Shown here: positions 1 through 7,906 of the stretch, one piece after another
Layout of the letters: each line of letters opens with the position of its first letter
Numbering within the stretch: position 1 is the stretch's first letter
DNA from: Cellulomonas gelida
GTDB taxonomy: Bacteria; Actinomycetota; Actinomycetes; Actinomycetales; Cellulomonadaceae
NCBI RefSeq assembly: GCF_006538725.1
Contig: NZ_BJLQ01000008.1
Location: forward strand, 1-64,000
Direction of reading: 5' to 3'
Length of the DNA stretch: 64,000 nt
Made by a program: the position numbers and the translations under genes
Notes under the pieces: model-generated
Told to the model about the DNA's origin: nothing
The model's input: the letters and a program-made list of their open reading frames with translations, nothing else
Database searches by the model: none

Positions 1-73
1 CGGTGCGCGCGAGCCCCTGCTCGTCGCGCACCGCGACCCGCGGCACACACGTCCGTCCTGCGAGAGGTACGCG

Positions 74-1093
74 ATGTCCCCCATCATCGAGCTCGACGAG
101 GTCACCAAGGTCTTCGAGGCGCCGTCCGGCCCGGTCCGTGCCGTCGACGGCATCTCCCTGAGCGTCGAACGCGGCGAGGTGTTCGGCGTGATCGGCTACT
201 CGGGCGCGGGCAAGAGCACGCTCGTGCGGTTGATCAACGGGCTCGAACGCGCCACCTCGGGCCGGCTCGTCGTCGACGGCGACGACGTCACCCGGCTCTC
301 CGAGCGCGAGCTCGAGCTCAAGCGCCGGCACATCGGCATGATCTTCCAGCAGTTCAACCTGTTCGCGTCGCGCACGGTCGCGGGCAACGTCGCGTTCCCG
401 CTCAAGGTCGCGGGGTGGCCCCGCGCAGACCGGGACCGCCGCGTGGCCGAGCTGCTCGACTTCGTCGGCCTGCTCTCACGCGCGCACGACCACCCGAGCC
501 AGCTCTCCGGGGGTCAGAAGCAGAGGGTCGGCATCGCTCGCGCCCTCGCCGCGCAGCCGTCGATCCTGCTGGCCGACGAGTGCACGAGCGCCCTCGACCC
601 GCAGACCACCCAGGACGTGCTGCGCCTGCTGCGCAAGGTGAACACCGAGCTCGGTGTCACGATCGTCGTCATCACGCACGAGCTCGACGTGGTGCGCACG
701 ATCGCCGACCGTGTCGCCGTGCTCGAGCACGGCAGGCTGGCCGAGCTCGGGACCGTCTTCGACGTCTTCACCCAGCCTCGCGCGGAGGTCTCGCGGCGGT
801 TCGTCTCGACCGTGCTGCACGACCGACCCCGCGCCACGGACCTCGAGCGCCTGCGCCGCCACCACGACGGCCGCATCGTGACGGCCGACGTGCTCGACGG
901 CAGCACCCTCGGCGCGGTGCTCGGCTCCGCGGGCGAGCTGGGGGTGGCGTTCGAGATCGTCTACGGCGGGATCGGCACGCTCCAGGACCGGTCGTTCGGC
1001 TCGTTGACGCTCGCGCTGCAAGGTGCCGACCCGTCGGTCGACCACCTCATCGCGCGGCTGCGCGAGGTCACCACCGTGCAGGAAGTCCGATGA
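74..1093 (+). CDS. metN: Methionine ABC transporter ATP-binding protein MetN
   Basis: This is the ATPase of a MetNIQ-type importer for methionine and related compounds at the cytoplasmic membrane. The 339-residue protein has a Walker A motif (GYSGAGKST, about residues 39-47), the signature LSGGQKQR, a Walker B segment ILLADECTSALD and the switch histidine in VVITHELD. After about residue 250 comes a C-terminal domain of the NIL type, which in this family binds methionine and inhibits transport. The length fits the family. The start is an ATG with GAGAGG 7 bases upstream. It overlaps metI by 4 bases, so the two are translationally coupled. The substrate-binding gene metQ is not visible; it could lie before the window edge. 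Bases 1-73 show nothing else I can assign. Confidence 0.93.
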   Translation: MSPIIELDEVTKVFEAPSGPVRAVDGISLSVERGEVFGVIGYSGAGKSTLVRLINGLERATSGRLVVDGDDVTRLSERELELKRRHIGMIFQQFNLFASRTVAGNVAFPLKVAGWPRADRDRRVAELLDFVGLLSRAHDHPSQLSGGQKQRVGIARALAAQPSILLADECTSALDPQTTQDVLRLLRKVNTELGVTIVVITHELDVVRTIADRVAVLEHGRLAELGTVFDVFTQPRAEVSRRFVSTVLHDRPRATDLERLRRHHDGRIVTADVLDGSTLGAVLGSAGELGVAFEIVYGGIGTLQDRSFGSLTLALQGADPSVDHLIARLREVTTVQEVR

Positions 1094-1776
1094 TCCCCGT
1101 CGTGCAGGCCGGCCAGGGCTTCGACTGGTCGTTCCACGGCCCCAAGCTCGTCGAGTCCCTCGGCCAGACCCTCTACATGGTGGGGGCGACGCTCGTCATC
1201 GGCGGCGCACTGGGCCTCGCGCTGGGGCTCGCGCTCTACACGACCCGCCGCGGCGGGCTACTCGCGCACCGTGGCGTGTTCTTCGTGCTCAACCTCGTCG
1301 TGAACGTGTTCCGCCCGATCCCGTTCCTGATCCTGCTCATGGTGATCGCCCCGGTCACGGTGACCCTGCTCGGCACCCGCCTGGGCAGCACCGCGATGGT
1401 CGTCGCGATGTCGTTCGCCGCGACGTTCGGCGTCTCGCGGATCGTCGAGCAGAACCTCGTCGCGATCGACCCGGGCCTGATCGAGGCGGCTCGCGCGACG
1501 GGCGCGACGCGCTGGCGCATCATCTCCACGCTGCTCGTCCCCGAGGCGCTGGGCCCGCTGATCCTGGGCTACACGTTCGTGTTCGTCGCGGTCGTCGACA
1601 TGTCCGCCCTCGCGAGCATCATCGACGGCGGCGGGCTGGGGGCGTTCGCGCTCGACTACGGCTACAAGCGCTGGAACTTCGCGGTCGTGTGGATCACGGT
1701 CGTCGTGATCATCCTGCTCGTGCAGGCCGCGCAGGCGATCGGGAACCGGCTCTCACGGCGCGTCATGCACCGCTGA
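1090..1776 (+). CDS. metI: Methionine ABC transporter permease MetI
   Basis: This is the membrane permease partner of MetN, 228 residues, starting at an ATG that overlaps the metN stop (ATGA). It has about five hydrophobic segments and the binding-protein-dependent EAA loop (EAARATGATRWRI, near residues 136-148) that docks on the ATPase. The ending, with a conserved segment around DMSALASIIDGGGLG, is typical of MetI. It presumably carries methionine across the membrane. Reading frames run much further upstream, but they lie inside metN and are shadows. The next gene is convergent. Confidence 0.92.
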   Translation: MIPVVQAGQGFDWSFHGPKLVESLGQTLYMVGATLVIGGALGLALGLALYTTRRGGLLAHRGVFFVLNLVVNVFRPIPFLILLMVIAPVTVTLLGTRLGSTAMVVAMSFAATFGVSRIVEQNLVAIDPGLIEAARATGATRWRIISTLLVPEALGPLILGYTFVFVAVVDMSALASIIDGGGLGAFALDYGYKRWNFAVVWITVVVIILLVQAAQAIGNRLSRRVMHR

Positions 1777-1794
1777 GCGGTCGCCCCGGGCGGC

Positions 1795-2283
1795 TCAGAG
1801 CTGCTCGCGGATCGCGCGCATCGCCTTCTTGCGGACCGAGCGCTCGAGGCGGTCGAGGTAGAGCATGCCGTCGAGGTGGTCGACCTCGTGCTGCAGGCAG
1901 CGCCCCATGAGCTCGGTGCCCTCGACGACGACCTCACGGCCGTCGAGGTCCGTGCCGACGACCCGCGCGTACCAGGCGCGCCGCGTCGGGTACCACAGGC
2001 CCGGGACCGACAGGCAGCCCTCGTCGCCGTCCTGGTACTCGTCCTCGGACAGCTCGACGATCTGCGGGTTCAGGACGTAGCCGATCTCGTCGTCGATGTT
2101 CCACGAGAAGGCCCGCAGCCCCACGCCGATCTGGTTGGCGGCCAGGCCCGCGCGGCCGTCGGCGTCGACGGTCTCCAGCAGGTCCTCGACGAGCGAGCGC
2201 ACGCGGTCGTCGATCGTCGTGATCGGGTCGCACGGGGTGCGCAGCACGGGGTCGCCGACAGTCCGGATCTCTCGCATCGCCAT
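1795..2283 (-). CDS. def: Peptide deformylase
   Basis: This enzyme removes the formyl group from the N-terminal methionine of new proteins. All three family motifs are visible in the 162-residue protein: GLAANQIG (motif 1), EGCLSVPG (motif 2, metal-binding Cys) and QHEVDHLDG (motif 3, the two metal-binding His and the catalytic Glu). A second in-frame ATG lies two codons downstream; the first has GAGG about 9 bases upstream and is preferred. The gene is convergent with metI, with only 18 bases between the stops, and divergent from the YhgE operon. The length is slightly short for the family but complete. Confidence 0.95.
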   Translation of the reverse strand: MAMREIRTVGDPVLRTPCDPITTIDDRVRSLVEDLLETVDADGRAGLAANQIGVGLRAFSWNIDDEIGYVLNPQIVELSEDEYQDGDEGCLSVPGLWYPTRRAWYARVVGTDLDGREVVVEGTELMGRCLQHEVDHLDGMLYLDRLERSVRKKAMRAIREQL

Positions 2284-2427
2284 GGCGAGAATCCTCGCAC
2301 GCCGCGCACGTCCAGGTCGGCGCGGTCCACGTCGCCGGCACGCCGATCACCGCCGTCGCGCGCGGCTGTGACGAGCGAGACAGGCCGTGCGGTGGTCCGT
2401 GCGAGGACCGACGGGTCTATCGTTTGT

Positions 2428-2441
2428 ACTGACCGGTCAGT
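2428..2441. promoter_or_regulatory. Perfect palindromic operator, probable TetR-family site
   Basis: ACTGACCGGTCAGT is a perfect 14-bp inverted repeat, directly followed by the ribosome-binding site (AGGAGG, 2443-2448) of the downstream operon. A possible -10 hexamer TATCGT lies at 2418-2423. TetR repressors typically bind palindromes of this size, and the last gene of the operon (5774-6310) encodes one. That this repressor binds here is inferred from layout. Confidence 0.72.
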
Positions 2442-2452
2442 CAGGAGGACTC

Positions 2453-3265
2453 GTGAACCAGCAGGACCCCGCCACCGCCCAGCCGCAGGAGGGTGCCGTG
2501 CGCGACACGCTCGAGCTCGCACCCGCCCTCGAGACGCCACCGGAGGCTTCCCTGGCGACTCCCGTGGCGGTCGTCGCGCGAGGGTTGCGCCTGCACGGCC
2601 GACGCGGCGTCGTGTACGGGCCCGTGGACCTCGATCTCCCGGCGGGCGCGCTCACGGTCGTGCAGGGCCCGCAGGGCGGGGGTCGCTCGAGCCTGCTCCT
2701 GACGCTCGCGGGCCGCATGGTCCCGGACGCGGACGCGACCCTCGAGGTGCTCGGGCACACGCTGCCCCGTGAGCGCCGCACGGTGCAGCGACTGGCCGCC
2801 GTGGCGGGCTTCGCCGGGATCGACGACCTGGACGAGAGCGTCACGGTCGGTGAGGTGGTCCGCGAGCGCCTCGCCTGGCTCGCCCCCTGGTACCGCCGCG
2901 CGCCGCGCGTGGACCAGCGGACCTTCCGCGCGCTGGCCGAGCCCGTCTTCGGCGAGCGGCCCCTCCCGCGCGTCGAGTCCGTGCTGTGGGACCTCGACGA
3001 GGTCGACGCGCTCCTGCTGCGCGTGACCCTCGCCATGGCTCAGGGTCCGCGCCTGGTCGTCGTCGACGACGTCGACCAGGTCCACGACACCACGCGGCGC
3101 GCGACGCTCTGGCAGCGCCTCGAGGCGCTCACCGCCGCAGGGACCACGGTGGTCGCGTCCGTCGCCTCGCTCGACGAGGTGGCGCGCACACCGTGGCACA
3201 CCACACCGACGCAGGTCACTCTCGCCACCGGCCCGCACGCCGTGCCCGCACCCGACCTCGCCTGA
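2453..3265 (+). CDS. ABC-type ATPase-like protein with degenerate nucleotide-binding motifs
   Basis: The 270-residue protein has the outline of an ABC ATP-binding subunit: an N-terminal extension of about 40 residues, a P-loop segment, a central helical part and a Walker B-like strand. The key residues diverge. The P-loop reads GPQGGGRSS, with Arg in place of the usual Lys. No LSGGQ signature can be seen. The Walker B strand RLVVVDDVDQ lacks the usual catalytic Glu. It may bind nucleotide poorly or play a structural role. The chosen start is the GTG with AGGAGG 4 bases upstream; an earlier in-frame ATG at 2387 would run through the palindromic operator. The YhgE/Pip gene follows after 43 bases, so it probably works with that membrane protein. 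Confidence 0.75.
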   Translation: MNQQDPATAQPQEGAVRDTLELAPALETPPEASLATPVAVVARGLRLHGRRGVVYGPVDLDLPAGALTVVQGPQGGGRSSLLLTLAGRMVPDADATLEVLGHTLPRERRTVQRLAAVAGFAGIDDLDESVTVGEVVRERLAWLAPWYRRAPRVDQRTFRALAEPVFGERPLPRVESVLWDLDEVDALLLRVTLAMAQGPRLVVVDDVDQVHDTTRRATLWQRLEALTAAGTTVVASVASLDEVARTPWHTTPTQVTLATGPHAVPAPDLA

Positions 3266-3308
3266 CCGGCGAGCACACCCGCCTCCCGCACCCCCCGAAG
3301 GACCCCTC

Positions 3309-5732
3309 ATGTCTGCCCTCACCAGCACCGGGACCGAACTACGCCGGTTCCGCCGCGGCCGCCTGCCACGGCTCGCGATCGCCGCGATCGTCCTCGTCCC
3401 GCTGCTCTACGGCGCGCTCTACCTGTGGGCCTTCTGGGACCCGATGGGCAACCTCGACCGCCTCCCGGTCGCGCTCGTGAACGCCGACCAGGGTGCGACC
3501 CTCGACGGCCGCGAGCTGCGCGCGGGCGACGAGGTGGTCGACCAGCTCACGAGCGCGGGCGGCCTCGACTGGCAGGTCACCGACGCCGACGCCGCCGCAA
3601 CCGGCGTGGCCGACGGCACGTACTACTTCGCGGTGACCGTGCCCGAGGACTTCTCGAGCGACATCACCTCGGCCTCGGGCGACGCGCCCACGGCCGCGCA
3701 GATCCTCGTCACGTACGACGACGCGAACTCGTTCCTCGCCTCGACGCTCGGCCGCAGCGCGATGGCCCAGGTGCAGGCGGCGGTCTCGGCGTCCGTCGGC
3801 GAGCAGGCCGTCGACCGCGTGCTCGTCGGGCTCGGGGACGCGCGCGACGGGTTCGCCCAGGCCGCCGACGGCGCGCTGACGCTGCGGACCGCGGCCGGCG
3901 ACCTCGGCGACGGCGCGACGCAGGTGGCGGACGGTGCGCAGCGGTCGGCGGACGGCGCGCAGCAGCTCGCCACGGGCGCGGCCGACCTCGACGCCGGGGC
4001 GACGCGCCTGGCGACCGGCTCGGCCGACCTGGCCGCGGGCGCGGTCAGCGCGGCCGCCGGCGCGGGCGACGCCGCGAGCGGCGCCGCCGACCTCGCGGAC
4101 GGTCTCGGCACGCTCGACTCGGGCGCTCGGGATCTCGCCGCGGGTGCACGCGCCGCGGCCGACGGGGCGGGCGACCTCGCGGGCGGCGCCTCGACCCTCG
4201 CGACCTCGGCGCGCACCGCCGCCGACGGCGCCGCCTCCCTCGACTCCGGAGCGGGCACGCTCGCCGCGAACCTCGCCACCGCGTCGTCGGGTGCCGACAG
4301 CCTCCGGGACGGGACGGCCCGGCTCGCTACTGGCGTCGCGGCGCTCGAGGACGAGCTCACGCCGGTTCTGGGCTCGGTGCCCGACCTGCGCTCGGGGCTG
4401 GGGCAGCTCGCGGGCTACCTGACGGCTCGCGCGCAGGCGGGCGACGCGACGGCGGGACAGCTGCTGGCCGGGCTCGCGAACCAGGCGGGCTCGCTCCCCT
4501 CGGACGACGACCTCGCGGCGCTCTCCGCCGGCCTCACGACGCTCCGCGACGGCGCCGACGACGCCTCGAGCGGCGCCGCCGACCTCGCGACCGGGGTCGT
4601 CGCCCTGTCGGACGGCGCCCAGCGGCTCGCGTCCGGCACGCACGACCTCGCGACGGGGCTCGACAACCTCGCCGACGGTGCCGGGACGCTCGCGGCCGGC
4701 GCGGGCACGCTCGCGGGCGGGACCGAGGCCGTGGCCACCGGGACCGGCTCGCTGACCGACGGCACCGGAGCCGCCACGGCGGGCGCGGCCGCGCTCGCCG
4801 ACGGCACGGCACGCCTCTCGGCGGGGGTCGCGTCGCTCGCCGACGGGTCTCAGACGCTCGCCTCGGGCGCCGGCCGGCTCGCGGACGGCTCGGGCACGCT
4901 CGCGGACGGGACGCACACGCTCGCGGACGGCACGGCGACGCTCGCCGACGGCGCGCTCCGGCTCGCCGACGGCTCGGGCCGGCTGACCGACGGGGTCGGC
5001 ACCCTCGCCGACGCCCTCGGCGACGGCCAGCAGGCGATCCCCTCGGGCCTCGCGACCGAGGCGCGCGCTGCCACGATCGCCTCCCCCGTCGGCGTGGCCG
5101 AGACCCACGTGAGCCGGGCCGAGGGCTTCGGCGAGGGCTTCGCGCCGTTCTTCCTGCCGCTCGCGCTGTTCGTCGGCGCCCTCATCACGTGGCTCCTGCT
5201 ACGACCGCTGCCCACCCGCGCGCTCGCGACGCCGGCCTCGGGCTGGCGGGTCACCCTCGCCGGGTTCGTGCCGGCGATGGCGCTCGGTGTCGCGCAGGTC
5301 GCGGTGATGCTCGGCGTCGTGCACTACGGGCTCGGGCTGCACCTGAGCTCGGCGGTCGGCACGATCGGCTTCACGCTGCTCGTCGCTGCGGCGTTCCTCG
5401 CGCTGCAGCAGATGCTCACCGCGGTGCTCGGCCCGGCCGCCGGCAAGGTCGCGATCCTCGCGCTCCTCATGCTGCAGCTCGCCTCGTCGGGCGGGACCTA
5501 CCCGGTCGAGACGACCCCGGCGTTCTTCCGGGCGATCAACCCGTTCCTGCCGATGAGCTACGCGGTCACCGGTCTGCGCCAGGTCATCACGGGGACGCTC
5601 GACGCCCGCCTGTGGGTCTCGGTCGCCGTGCTGACGTTCGTGGCGCTCGGGTCGCTCACGATCACTGCCTGGCGCGCGGGCCGGATGCGCACGTGGACGC
5701 TCGACCGTCTGCACCCGGCGCTGGCGATCTAG
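3309..5732 (+). CDS. YhgE/Pip family membrane protein with long LADG-type repeat region
   Basis: This 807-residue membrane protein belongs to the YhgE/Pip family, whose members include phage-infection proteins and type VII secretion-associated EsaA-like proteins. One membrane segment lies near residues 18-40 and is followed by the family segment PMGNLDRLPVALVNADQG. The middle (about residues 175-590) is a long low-complexity stretch of repeats of the form LADGAGTLA and LATGA, probably an extended extracytoplasmic coiled or helical rod. The C-terminus has about five or six membrane helices (after residue 610), resembling an ABC-2 permease. It is the middle gene of an operon with a degenerate ABC ATPase and a TetR regulator. 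The substrate is unknown. Confidence 0.88.
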   Translation: MSALTSTGTELRRFRRGRLPRLAIAAIVLVPLLYGALYLWAFWDPMGNLDRLPVALVNADQGATLDGRELRAGDEVVDQLTSAGGLDWQVTDADAAATGVADGTYYFAVTVPEDFSSDITSASGDAPTAAQILVTYDDANSFLASTLGRSAMAQVQAAVSASVGEQAVDRVLVGLGDARDGFAQAADGALTLRTAAGDLGDGATQVADGAQRSADGAQQLATGAADLDAGATRLATGSADLAAGAVSAAAGAGDAASGAADLADGLGTLDSGARDLAAGARAAADGAGDLAGGASTLATSARTAADGAASLDSGAGTLAANLATASSGADSLRDGTARLATGVAALEDELTPVLGSVPDLRSGLGQLAGYLTARAQAGDATAGQLLAGLANQAGSLPSDDDLAALSAGLTTLRDGADDASSGAADLATGVVALSDGAQRLASGTHDLATGLDNLADGAGTLAAGAGTLAGGTEAVATGTGSLTDGTGAATAGAAALADGTARLSAGVASLADGSQTLASGAGRLADGSGTLADGTHTLADGTATLADGALRLADGSGRLTDGVGTLADALGDGQQAIPSGLATEARAATIASPVGVAETHVSRAEGFGEGFAPFFLPLALFVGALITWLLLRPLPTRALATPASGWRVTLAGFVPAMALGVAQVAVMLGVVHYGLGLHLSSAVGTIGFTLLVAAAFLALQQMLTAVLGPAAGKVAILALLMLQLASSGGTYPVETTPAFFRAINPFLPMSYAVTGLRQVITGTLDARLWVSVAVLTFVALGSLTITAWRAGRMRTWTLDRLHPALAI

Positions 5733-5773
5733 TGACGTCGGCCGCTGCACAGCCCTCGCTAGGGTTGCACCCC

Positions 5774-6310
5774 ATGACGGACACCCGGCGCCAGATCGTC
5801 GACGCCGCGCTCGCGCTGGTCGCCGACCGCGGCATCGGCGCGACGTCGGTCGACGAGATCGCCGCCGCGGCCGGCGTCGCCAAGGGCAGCGTCTTCTACA
5901 ACTTCGGCTCGAAGTCGGGGCTGTTCGAGGCGATCATCGCCGAGGGCGTCACGCGGCTCACGGCCGCGCTTCGTGCGGCGGGCGACGGCCTGCAGGGCCG
6001 CGCGGCGCTCGACGCCATGCTGGGTGCCCTGCTCGAGCAGGTCCGGGCTCACCCGGACTTCGCCAAGCTCGTCGTCGCCGAGACGTTCCGTTCCGGACGC
6101 GCGTGGCAGGAGTCGATCCGCCAGGTGCGCGAGGAGTCGATGGGGACGCTCGTGAGCGTGATCGAGCAGGAGTGGCCCGAACGAGACGCCCGGCTCACCG
6201 CCGCGGCGCTGTTCGGTGCGGCGCTCGTCGCCGGGCTCGAGTGGCTCGTCTTCCAGCCGGACCGCTCGCTCGACGAGGTCCGCGCGGCCGTCCTGTCGAC
6301 GGTCCGCTGA
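5774..6310 (+). CDS. TetR/AcrR family transcriptional regulator
   Basis: The 178-residue repressor has the TetR N-terminal helix-turn-helix (residues about 5-50: RRQIVDAALALVADRG, then TSVDEIAAAAGVAKGSVFYNF). The C-terminal half is helical and would bind a ligand. It is the third gene of the YhgE operon, 41 bases downstream and in the same direction. By analogy it would repress its own operon through the palindrome at 2428-2441 and be released by a ligand or membrane stress. Its inducer cannot be read from sequence. The ATG start lies just after the previous stop; no strong ribosome-binding site is visible. A strong hairpin follows 35 bases after the stop. Confidence 0.9.
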   Translation: MTDTRRQIVDAALALVADRGIGATSVDEIAAAAGVAKGSVFYNFGSKSGLFEAIIAEGVTRLTAALRAAGDGLQGRAALDAMLGALLEQVRAHPDFAKLVVAETFRSGRAWQESIRQVREESMGTLVSVIEQEWPERDARLTAAALFGAALVAGLEWLVFQPDRSLDEVRAAVLSTVR

Positions 6311-6345
6311 AGCCCGACCACCGTCCCGGCCCCCAGCCGGGCATG

Positions 6346-6379
6346 CGTAAGGGCCGGTGACGAGTCACCGGCCCTTACG
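6346..6379. terminator. Bidirectional hairpin terminator between TetR gene and bldC
   Basis: A perfect 15-bp inverted repeat (arms 6346-6360 and 6365-6379, loop CGAG) sits between two convergent genes. It can stop transcription from both sides. There is no U-tract on either strand, as is usual for actinobacterial terminators. Confidence 0.85.
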
Positions 6380-6412
6380 TCGACGTGCTGGTTGCAGGCT
6401 GAGCCCGCAACC

Positions 6413-6637
6413 TCACTCGCCCGAACGCTGCTGCGGGACGCCCTGGAGGAGCTGGCGCACCTCGGCCTCGTGGAAGCGGCGGTGCCCGCCGAGCGTGCGG
6501 ACGGCCGACAGCTTGCCGGCCTGGGCCCAGCGCGTGACCGTCTTCGGGTCGACGCGGAACAGGACCGCGACCTCGCCAGGGGTCAGCAGCGCGCCCTGCT
6601 GCAGGGGGGTCTCGGACTGGGGGGTGCTGATCGCCAT
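6413..6637 (-). CDS. bldC: BldC-type MerR-like DNA-binding protein
   Basis: This small 74-residue DNA-binding protein has one winged-helix domain of the MerR/BldC type. The core LLTPGEVAVLFRVDPKTVTR, followed by WAQAGKLSAVRTLGGHRR and ending QQRS, closely matches what I remember of Streptomyces BldC. There BldC controls the timing of development and binds DNA cooperatively as head-to-tail multimers. In a non-sporulating relative the role is less clear. The start ATG has AAGGAG 8 bases upstream. The leader carries a c-di-GMP-I riboswitch whose closing helix abuts that ribosome-binding site, so translation is probably ligand-controlled. The gene stands alone with its own promoter and terminator. 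Confidence 0.95.
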   Translation of the reverse strand: MAISTPQSETPLQQGALLTPGEVAVLFRVDPKTVTRWAQAGKLSAVRTLGGHRRFHEAEVRQLLQGVPQQRSGE

Positions 6638-6650
6638 CTCGGGCTCTCCT

Positions 6651-6735
6651 TCGTCGTTCGGTAGCTCGGCTGACCCTGTAGGCCCCGTGGCTTTGCGTCC
6701 CCTCCTTGCAGAGGGTTTGCCGTTGTCGCTGACAA
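6651..6735 (-). promoter_or_regulatory. Cyclic-di-GMP-I (GEMM-I) riboswitch in the bldC leader
   Basis: Read on the minus strand, the leader contains the GEMM-I core: GGCAAACC (6714-6721), a P2 stem capped by a GCAA tetraloop (6706-6709), GGGACGCAAAGCC (6689-6701), then a P3 region with GGCCTACAGG and CAGCCG, closing with CTACCG. The residue corresponding to G20 of the Vc2 structure is G, as in c-di-GMP rather than cGAMP sensors, and the C corresponding to C92 is kept. A P1 helix can form between TTGTC (6731-6735) and GACGA (6651-6655). The 3' strand overlaps the first base of the bldC ribosome-binding site AAGGAG (6646-6651). A competing 6-bp hairpin (6722-6736) can sequester the 5' strand of P1. 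Binding and the direction of control are inferred. Confidence 0.86.
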
Positions 6736-6741
6736 CTGAGA

Positions 6742-6770
6742 ACTATGCCCTGAACTGGACACGTGTGCAA
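6742..6770 (-). promoter_or_regulatory. Promoter of bldC
   Basis: On the minus strand TTGCAC (6765-6770) and CATAGT (6742-6747) are separated by exactly 17 bases, a good match to a housekeeping sigma promoter. A start about 7 bases downstream would fall near 6735, the 5' edge of the riboswitch, which supports both calls. Confidence 0.65.
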
Positions 6771-7009
6771 GAAGCACGGCCGTGGGAGATCGCGGGCATT
6801 CGGGTGAAATTCGGGCGTCCGGTATCAGGAGGAACGCCCCCGAGTCGGACGGACCCGTCAGAGGTGGGACCCAGGTCCTGGTCCGGCGATGACACGTCTC
6901 ACCTCCAAAAACGGGTCAGACGCATTCACCCGGACGTGCGGGTCCGGCCGCCGAGACGGTCGCGTGGCGCGCCTACGTGTCGGCCCGCGAAGCACGTCAT
7001 GGCCCCCGG

Positions 7010-7073
7010 CGCTGGGCAGCCTCCTTGCTGCCCAGCGGCTGCCCGTCCGATCGCGTCGGGGGCGACCGGACGG
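7010..7073 (-). terminator. Two hairpins downstream of the CAT tRNA
   Basis: Two stems lie 3' of the minus-strand tRNA. One pairs 7043-7054 with 7062-7073 (12 bp, one G-T wobble); the other is a perfect 11-bp stem (7010-7020 with 7027-7037, loop 6). They probably end the tRNA transcript. The remaining 6771-7009 stretch holds no gene or further structure that I can support. Confidence 0.55.
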
Positions 7074-7095
7074 TCACCTGTGCAGGTCACACGGG

Positions 7096-7169
7096 TGGGG
7101 CAGGTGGGGCTTGAACCCACGACCGACGGATTATGAGTCCGCTGCTCTGACCGGCTGAGCTACTGCCCC
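7096..7169 (-). tRNA. tRNA with CAT anticodon (elongator Met or lysidine-type Ile2)
   Basis: A 74-nt cloverleaf on the minus strand has the acceptor stem GGGGCAG/CTGCCCC, D arm, anticodon stem CGGA/TCCG with loop CTCATAA, T loop TTCAAGC and discriminator A. The 3' CCA is not encoded. A CAT anticodon fits elongator tRNA-Met or a tRNA-Ile2 whose C34 becomes lysidine. Sequence reading alone does not settle this, though an initiator is unlikely because the 5' acceptor pair is matched. Confidence 0.93.
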
Positions 7170-7193
7170 GGGGCGGGCCCAGAGTACCGGCGC

Positions 7194-7745
7194 GTGACCT
7201 GGCCGGACCGTCGCGGCGAGTACCGTGAGCCGGTGGCCGCCTTCCGCTCCTCTCGTGCCCTCTCGACCGACGACCGGCGCCGGGTCGACCTGCGACGGGG
7301 TGACCGCGTCCTCGTCGCCGCGACGCTCGTGGACGGCCGACGCGTGGTCGCGAGCCGCCTCGCCCTCCACGTGCTGAACGGCGAGGCCGTCTCCCGCACG
7401 CCGTGGGCCGACGTCGACCGCGGCTCGCTCGACGCGACCACCCGCGCGCTGTCCGTGCGATGGGTCTGGGGCGGCACCGACGTCTTCACGTTCGACACCG
7501 ACCGCGCCTCGGTGCGGTTCGCGCAGACGTTCCGCGAGCGCGTGCAGTCGTCTGTGGTGCACGCCACGACGGTCGCTCTGCCCACCGGCGGCCAGGCCCG
7601 GGTGGCGTTGCGGCGCGACGAGGACGGCGAGCTGTTCACGCAGGTCGTCGCCGACGAGGGCGTCGACCTGGCCGACCCCGAGGTCGCCTCCGCGGTCGAC
7701 CAGGCCGAGGACACGCTGCGCGCGTCGGCGGGCCTGCGCGACTGA
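7194..7745 (+). CDS. Conserved hypothetical protein
   Basis: I do not recognise this 183-residue protein. It has no signal peptide, membrane segment or obvious catalytic motif. The composition is soluble and charged, with beta-strand-like segments (RVLVAATLVDGRRVVASRLALHV-type alternation) and an acidic C-terminus. It may be a small cytoplasmic protein specific to actinobacteria. The GTG at 7194 is the longest start; another GTG at 7233, beginning VAAFRSSRAL, is possible because the first start lies only 24 bases from the divergent tRNA. It is followed by tRNA-Asn on the same strand. Confidence 0.7.
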   Translation: MTWPDRRGEYREPVAAFRSSRALSTDDRRRVDLRRGDRVLVAATLVDGRRVVASRLALHVLNGEAVSRTPWADVDRGSLDATTRALSVRWVWGGTDVFTFDTDRASVRFAQTFRERVQSSVVHATTVALPTGGQARVALRRDEDGELFTQVVADEGVDLADPEVASAVDQAEDTLRASAGLRD

Positions 7746-7793
7746 CGCGTGGTCGGGAGCACCTCGTTCGGCTGCTAGAGTTCTGCAGCGCGA

Positions 7794-7866
7794 TCCCCCG
7801 TAGCTCAATTGGCAGAGCATTCGACTGTTAATCGAAGGGTTACTGGTTCGAGTCCAGTCGGGGGAG
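7794..7866 (+). tRNA. tRNA-Asn (GTT)
   Basis: A 73-nt cloverleaf has the acceptor stem TCCCCCG/CGGGGGA, D loop AGCTCAATTGGCAGAGC, anticodon loop CTGTTAA with GTT anticodon, T arm with GGTTCGAGTCC and discriminator G, as expected for Asn. CCA is not encoded. Confidence 0.97.
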
Positions 7867-7871
7867 CTCCA

Positions 7872-7906
7872 GAAGGCCCTGACCTGCCACCGCAGGCGGG
7901 GCCTTC
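7872..7906 (+). terminator. Terminator after tRNA-Asn
   Basis: GAAGGCCC (7872-7879) pairs with GGGCCTTC (7899-7906), and CCTGC (7883-7887) extends the stem with GCAGG (7892-7896). It starts 5 bases after the tRNA. Confidence 0.8.

Noticed and set aside
2387-2453. Earlier ATG start for the degenerate ABC ATPase
   Set aside because: It would translate through the -10-like sequence and palindrome; the GTG with AGGAGG is better placed.
3900-5030. Repeat region of the YhgE gene as a CRISPR-like or satellite array
   Set aside because: Units are degenerate, contiguous and in frame with LADG coding; no spacers.
7096-7866. tRNA pair as a mobile-element attachment site
   Set aside because: No integrase, no repeated tRNA 3' end and no change of composition nearby.
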